NCBI GenBank assembly: GCA_033557675.1
Contig: JAWQRM010000011.1
Coordinates: forward strand, 1-45,991
Length of the DNA: 45,991 nucleotides
Source of the DNA: Coptodactyla brooksi
Lineage: Eukaryota; Arthropoda; Insecta; Coleoptera; Scarabaeidae
Direction: 5' to 3'
Shown here: positions 41,881 to 45,991 of the stretch, in pieces
How the letters are laid out: every line of letters begins with the position of its first letter
Numbering within the stretch: the stretch's first letter is position 1
Notes under the pieces: generated by a model
Told to the model about the DNA's origin: nothing
The model's database searches: none
Seen by the model: the letters and a program-made list of their open reading frames with translations, nothing else
Program-made: the position numbers and the translations under genes

Positions 41881-43475
41881 TTTTCATAATTTATACTCAC
41901 TGTCATTAAAAAAATAATATATTCGTAGACACCGGGCTCGTTAAAATAATCAAAAAAAAATTGTTGTTACTGTTCGAAAATAACAAGCATTGTGTTGCAG
42001 AACAACGCAATGATAGGTATTTGCGGTCACATAACAAAGAAAAGAATGCACATCCTATTTATTTGTTTAAGTATAAAAACTACAATTCAAAAATGCAGTT
42101 CATTTGTTCAGAGTCTAAGGCATTTTCAAAATTGTGGTTGAAATGTCACCGAAACGTTAAGGTAAGTTCAAACGAGGCTTATATGATTTCTTCGTCTTAC
42201 ATGTTATGGGTCCGATATTTGTTGATTCATTATTCAAGAGCACCGTCATTTAATTTTACTAGTGAAAAAGGGATTTCGAACATGATGCAAAAGAAGCTAC
42301 CAGCATTCTGGAAACAATAGCGGAACAAAATTACTTCCAATGCAAGTAATTTTGACAGTTCAGTAATGAGCTATCTATGAATGTGAGTTAAAATGTCTGA
42401 CAGCTAACTTTAATATTTAAATTTGATGGAGAAAACTTTTAAATACAAATGTATTAAAGTAAAGTAACTATTTCTTAATAAAAATGTTCAAGGAAGTCAC
42501 AAACAATTATTTATTAATTATACTGCACATTTTTGAAAAACTTATTGCAAAATCACTCACGATATTCATCCCAGGTCAGGGTGAAAGGAAATTATCGAAC
42601 ATCTACTCGATTTAGTGGTATTAGATATCAATTGTTGATAACTCATAATTTACAGTTCCCTTCAATTAAGAATATTTATGTTTCCTTCCTTACCTCGTGT
42701 TGCACATTGTGGGTTCGTCGTATTTTGATTCCTGATTGACGAGCACTGTTTTTCTAAATATACCTAGTGGATATGTTTCAACTTTTTCGTTATTATCAAG
42801 ACTGAAATAGTCTTAAGTCTTCTTTAGCCTTGATAATCGCGAAAAAGCTGAAACATGTCGACTACATGTAATAACTGTCTGCTTGTTATTCAATAATGGA
42901 CTACTTGTTTTTGGTAGTTTCTTGAAGACCTACTTCCATTTTCGTTTCTACATACACTTTAAAAGGATAACTATTAAGGATAACTATTGAACCATTCTCT
43001 AGCTATTTCAAAAAATTAATAAATGAAAGTCATCCACGAATATCAATTGATATGACATTAAAAATCATTATCAATTACTTTGTATTGATAGTACACTTTT
43101 AGTAACTGTCAAAACTGACAGTTAATAAACGAGAAAGATGTTTTAATTCGCGACAATTTTGTGCGAAAGGTAGAATTAACATAATAAACAGGATAGATTT
43201 TATAAAAACGCTTATTAATTTTTAATTACTTTACTCTTATTGTTTGAAAAAACTGTAGATGTTATACCGCACTTGACTTTTACTTATTTTGATTCTAGTC
43301 AAATTTTGAGCAAACCGTTTTTGAAAAACATTGCCTGCAATTGTACCAAACCACAATATACCTAGTGCTATTAATTTTAAGTAATATAATTTCTGGTAAT
43401 TGTAAGTGAAAATCGAACATGTAGACCAACTTCCTGTACATATAGAAGATAAGAAAGAACAGTAATTAGTAAATA
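41881..43475. other. Intergenic DNA between lipocalins C and D
   Basis: About 41935-42170 matches the far upstream region of gene B. About 42420-42640 is an inverted copy of the dispersed repeat (matching 33660-33870). There is a long hairpin at 42773-42856, the AACTGTCA/TGACAGTT palindrome at 43104-43123, and the shared intergenic block to about 43475. No gene is supported. Confidence 0.5.
42773..42856. repeat. Imperfect 31-bp inverted repeat (hairpin)
   Basis: Left arm 42773-42803 and right arm 42826-42856 pair with about four mismatches: ATGTTTCA(A/G)CTTTTTCG, then ATTATCAAG. The loop is about 22 nt. It has MITE-like size but no clear target duplication. Confidence 0.75.
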
Positions 43476-43481
43476 TTTATT
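43476..43481 (-). terminator. AATAAA poly(A) signal of lipocalin D
   Basis: Reverse complement TTTATT, 43 bp past the stop, same context as genes A and C. Confidence 0.75.
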
Positions 43482-43523
43482 GCAACTTCCGATTAAGAGA
43501 CAGTTTTTTCCAATTGTTTTTAA

Positions 43524-44564
43524 TCAGCAGTTAGACTGGTCGACAGGATATAAATCGGATTTCTCAGCTTTCAATCCGGCAGCCTTGATAGAATCGTGAG
43601 CTTTCTTCATTACCTCTTCACTCGGTTGCCTGTTCCTCATACTGACAATCACGAATCCTGCAATTTATTTCATTAAAAAAAACTGTTGTTATCCAATATT
43701 TTTGAAAAGTTACCGTTTTGCGGGTCGCTGTCTCTACATAAGAACCAGGTTGCGAATGTCGTATAATCAGTTCCAATTACCGATATAGTAGTCGAAGCTA
43801 GAATGTAAAGTATTATACATATTTGATTCTAGTTTTTCGCGTCGTGCACTCACAAGATTCTTTTGATTTCGCTACAAACTGTGACTTAGATCCCACCTGA
43901 GCTATACTATAATCCAGTTCGTCCATTTTGCTGTAAGAAAATATCAAATATCTTAATTTAACAACATAAAAGATTGCGAACTTTGCGAATCAGTATTTTC
44001 TCTGAGACAATCTAACCAACAAAATTTAAATAAGCTTTGTTATAATACACGAAAGCATTATATTTTTCTAAGTAGATACGTCAACACTAAAATATAATAT
44101 ATAATATATTGTAATATATTATAATATATATATATATATATATATAATATATTGATATTTTGGATCCATAACGCATAGAAATGTATTTACGTCTCGGACC
44201 GTGACACGATCATTACCACTTAAACCAGTAGGTTTTTGTAGAAAAGTGTATAAAACGTATGCTTACCCGTTTGTGAAGCCGGTTTCTCTCAGAAGGGTGC
44301 TGTCGGCAAACGTCCCTTTTTCGTTTGTAACATTGCCAGTTAAGCATCTCTTTTTACTTTTCTGCTCATTTCCCACCTCCACAGCATACCAAGTCCCTTT
44401 AATCTAAAATTAGAAATATCGATAAAACTTCAGGCATTTCTTTTACGCACCTTTGTTTTATCGAAATTATCAATCGAAGCTATGTTGCGTCCACAATTTT
44501 GTATGTCAACGCATAAACATGCAACGACGCTTGCTAGTAAGAAAAGGCACTCTTTATAAGCCAT
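43524..44564 (-). CDS. Lipocalin D, 181 aa secreted protein
   Basis: Exons 44564-44451, 44403-44267, 43930-43854, 43797-43714, 43657-43524, same lengths; stop TGA. Signal peptide MAYKECLFLLASVVACLCV, mature start DIQNCGRNIASIDNFDKTK. Then IKGTWYAVEVGNEQKSK (GxWY), GKMDELDYSIAQ, VIGTDYTTFATWFLC (TDY), FVIVSMRNRQPSEEV, and tail KAEKSDLYPVDQSNC. All four mature cysteines are kept. At the exon 3/4 join the usual KEFS has become KESS, the only change at that site among the four. Intron 2 (336 bp) is longer because of an AT microsatellite. A Tigger fragment begins 170 bp upstream of the start codon. Confidence 0.9.
44093..44156. repeat. AT microsatellite within intron 2 of lipocalin D
   Basis: Runs of TA and TAATATAT inside 43931-44266. 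The corresponding introns of A, B and C lack it. Confidence 0.8.
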
Positions 44565-44733
44565 TATGTTCAAAAATCGACGTACAGACAACAACTGGAG
44601 AGTTATATTTATCAATTTCCTTAAATAAGCACCCCAATTAGGAAAATTAGCTAGTTATTTGCCGTAGGAAGATAAGCTATCGGAGGATCGTAGTTTCTTG
44701 CATTCGTATCTTAATTAGTGGACGGATTGAATT
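44565..44733 (-). promoter_or_regulatory. Promoter block of lipocalin D with GATA palindrome
   Basis: TATA-like CTTATTTAAGG (reverse of 44619-44629), ATTAGCTAGTTA, GATAAGCTATC at 44671-44681 and TTTCTTGCATTCG, as in genes B and C. The block is cut at 44733 by the Tigger terminal repeat, so the distal AGTTCTCTGA part found in the paralogues is missing or displaced. Confidence 0.65.
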
Positions 44734-45078
44734 ACAGTGGAACCTCGCATAACGAGCATAATTACTTCCAGAATGTTACTCGTAATGCAAAACAATTTTT
44801 CATATATACACTAATGTAAAATACGATAACGCGTTTCATATCGAAAAAATACTCAAAGAATTTTATGTATAACGTTTCCCATGCTTTCAGCATTTCTCTT
44901 ATTGCGCCAGAAGATTGTTGCTTTGCTGTTCCCCCTTTCTCCTCCTCTGAAAAACTCTCCTCCGCAACGTCTTGCTGTAAAACACAATGCAACTCCAAAA
45001 GTTCTTCTGTGGTCAGCTCTTGGCTGTACTTTTCTACAAGCTCATCGACATCATTGTTATCGAGCTCCAATACCAGTA
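44734..45078 (-). mobile_element. Tigger/pogo element 3' fragment
   Basis: TA followed by CAGTGGAACCTCGCATAACGAG at 44735-44756 is a pogo/Tigger terminal inverted repeat. Read leftwards from about 45070, the sequence encodes ELDNNDVDELVEKYSQELTT, then EELLELHCVLQQDV. This is the acidic C-terminal tail typical of Tigger and jerky-type transposases. The DDE core and the other end are absent. The ORF can be read upstream to 45121, but those residues derive from the lipocalin upstream repeat, not the element. Beyond about 45078 the sequence resumes the lipocalin far-upstream region (compare 41990-42075). Confidence 0.75.
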
Positions 45079-45190
45079 CTATGTTGCATAACAACGCAAT
45101 TACTGGTAATAACCGTCGCACAACAAAGAATAAAATGTAAATACAATTTACTTATTTTAAGAGACATTTTTAAAACGATGACTGAGATTT
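45079..45190. repeat. Resumed far-upstream lipocalin block
   Basis: TGTTGCATAACAACGCAATTACTGGTAAT... matches TGTTGCAGAACAACGCAATGATAGGTATT at about 41993 upstream of gene C. The Tigger piece was therefore inserted into the duplicated upstream region of D. Confidence 0.65.
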
Positions 45191-45197
45191 ATTTCTA

Positions 45198-45765
45198 ATG
45201 AAGCTCTCCTACTTGGTAGATGTATTTGAAAAACTTAATTCGCTTAATAATTCGCTTAAACTTCATAGAAAAAATTCAAATCTATTTGGTTTAAGTGAAA
45301 GGAAAGCATGCTTTTTGTAACAAAATACGGTTAGGGAATGACAAATTAAAAGAAAATTTCTTCAAGATATTTCCCGCTACAGATATTGGAGGGTCATTTA
45401 AAAAAATTGAGTTCTACTTTCGGCAAATACTTTTTTCACAGAAGAAGACATTAAATAGGATTACCGGAATTGGATGATAAATCCATTTGAATCGATAGGT
45501 CTTTATTCTGATACTGCGGATAAATTAAATTTTGCTGCAAAACCATTGACAAGGTCCTAGAATGAACTACCTGGTGACTATCATCTTACTAAAGTTAAAG
45601 CGCTTCGCGCATTGCTGCCTTTTCTAACTTTTTACCCTTTCGAAACTGATTTCTCCGCAGTAGTTGCTTTAAAATCTAGATATAGAAACAAACTGTCTAT
45701 TTGTAGTATTAAACCAAACCTGGGTTGGCTTTGTGCCTTGAACCCGGCACATCTAGATAATTAGG
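45198..45765 (+). pseudogene. hAT transposase (ZBED5/FAM200-like) C-terminal remnant
   Basis: Pieces in order: MKLSYLVDVFEKLNSLNNSL (45198-45257), CNKIRLGNDKLKENFFKIFP (about 45320-45385), INPFESIGLYSDTADKLNF (about 45475-45535). Then LPGDYHLTKVKALRALLPFL (about 45570-45630) and DFSAVVALKSRYRNKLSICS (about 45648-45710), followed by IKPNLGWLCALNPAHLDN and a stop. This is the hAT dimerisation region as in ZBED5/FAM200/SCAND3-like proteins (YLxDIFxKLNxLNxSLQ; GFSALxxLKxKYRNxL). Stops after ERKACF and GITGIG break it, and the N-terminal part is missing. Confidence 0.75.
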
Positions 45766-45991
45766 AATGTTCTATAGCTACAATATTTTAGATATGATGT
45801 TAGGTCGTCAAATTTCAGTTAAAAAGAACAATTACTTGATGCCTTGGTCAGTTTTTGATTCTTATCTCTCATCAGCTACGTATGGACAGTCAACCTCGGT
45901 TATAACGTACTCGCTTATAGCGAACCATCGCTTATAGCGAACTAATTTGAAAGTCCCGGCGTAGCTTCCATAAGAATCATGTTAAAAATAA
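45766..45991. other. End of window with a second pogo-type terminal repeat
   Basis: CAGTCAACCTCGGTTATAACG at about 45889-45909, followed by two copies of CGCTTATAGCGAAC, resembles the left terminal repeat of another pogo/Tigger-type element that runs out of the window. Confidence 0.5.

Noticed and set aside
44865..45198. 91- and 105-aa plus-strand frames over the Tigger fragment
   Set aside because: Ser-rich antisense shadow of the acidic Tigger tail.

Overview
This window reads as AT-rich nuclear DNA of an insect. The evidence is spliced genes with short GT-AG introns, poly(A) signals, and remnants of many metazoan and insect transposon superfamilies: P/THAP, piggyBac, PIF/Harbinger, Helitron, Tc1-like, Tigger/pogo, hAT, Penelope-like and a LINE. 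The insect order cannot be fixed from the sequence alone. Nothing is prokaryotic or viral.

Layout. Positions 1-6.6 kb are a transposon graveyard: two related defective piggyBac copies, a PIF/Harbinger remnant, a GC-richer structured block and long AT-rich DNA with palindromes. Positions 6.6-22.5 kb are dominated by a head-to-tail segmental duplication. Each unit holds a P-element-type transposase remnant, a tandem array of ~275-bp units, and a C2H2 zinc-finger gene with duplicated acidic exons. Both zinc-finger genes carry disabling changes. The array in the first unit is split by a 1,011-bp Helitron with precise ends. Positions 22.5-25.2 kb hold a degenerate minisatellite and unassigned AT-rich DNA.

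Positions 25.2-32.8 kb hold two intact two-exon genes in tandem (570 and 569 aa) for secreted, probably GPI-anchored proteins of the 5'-nucleotidase (CD73/apyrase) family. Both have lost three of the usual metal-ligand residues, so they look like pseudo-enzymes. Penelope-like and Tc1-like remnants separate them.

Positions 35.0-44.6 kb hold four intact five-exon lipocalin genes, all on the minus strand. Each encodes exactly 181 aa and each coding exon has the same length in all four genes. They share a promoter block (TATA-like box; GATA-type motifs in the upstream part of three) and a poly(A) signal 40-60 bp past the stop. A Tigger fragment sits ~170 bp upstream of the last gene, followed by a hAT transposase remnant.

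The working genes are therefore six secreted-protein genes in two tandem families: non-canonical nucleotidase-fold proteins and small-ligand-binding lipocalins. A short THAP-domain reading frame may also be functional. Almost everything else is mobile-element debris. Functional links between the two secreted families are inference only. All alignments were done by eye; exon ends were placed from GT/AG sites and checked by reading frame and by agreement between paralogues.
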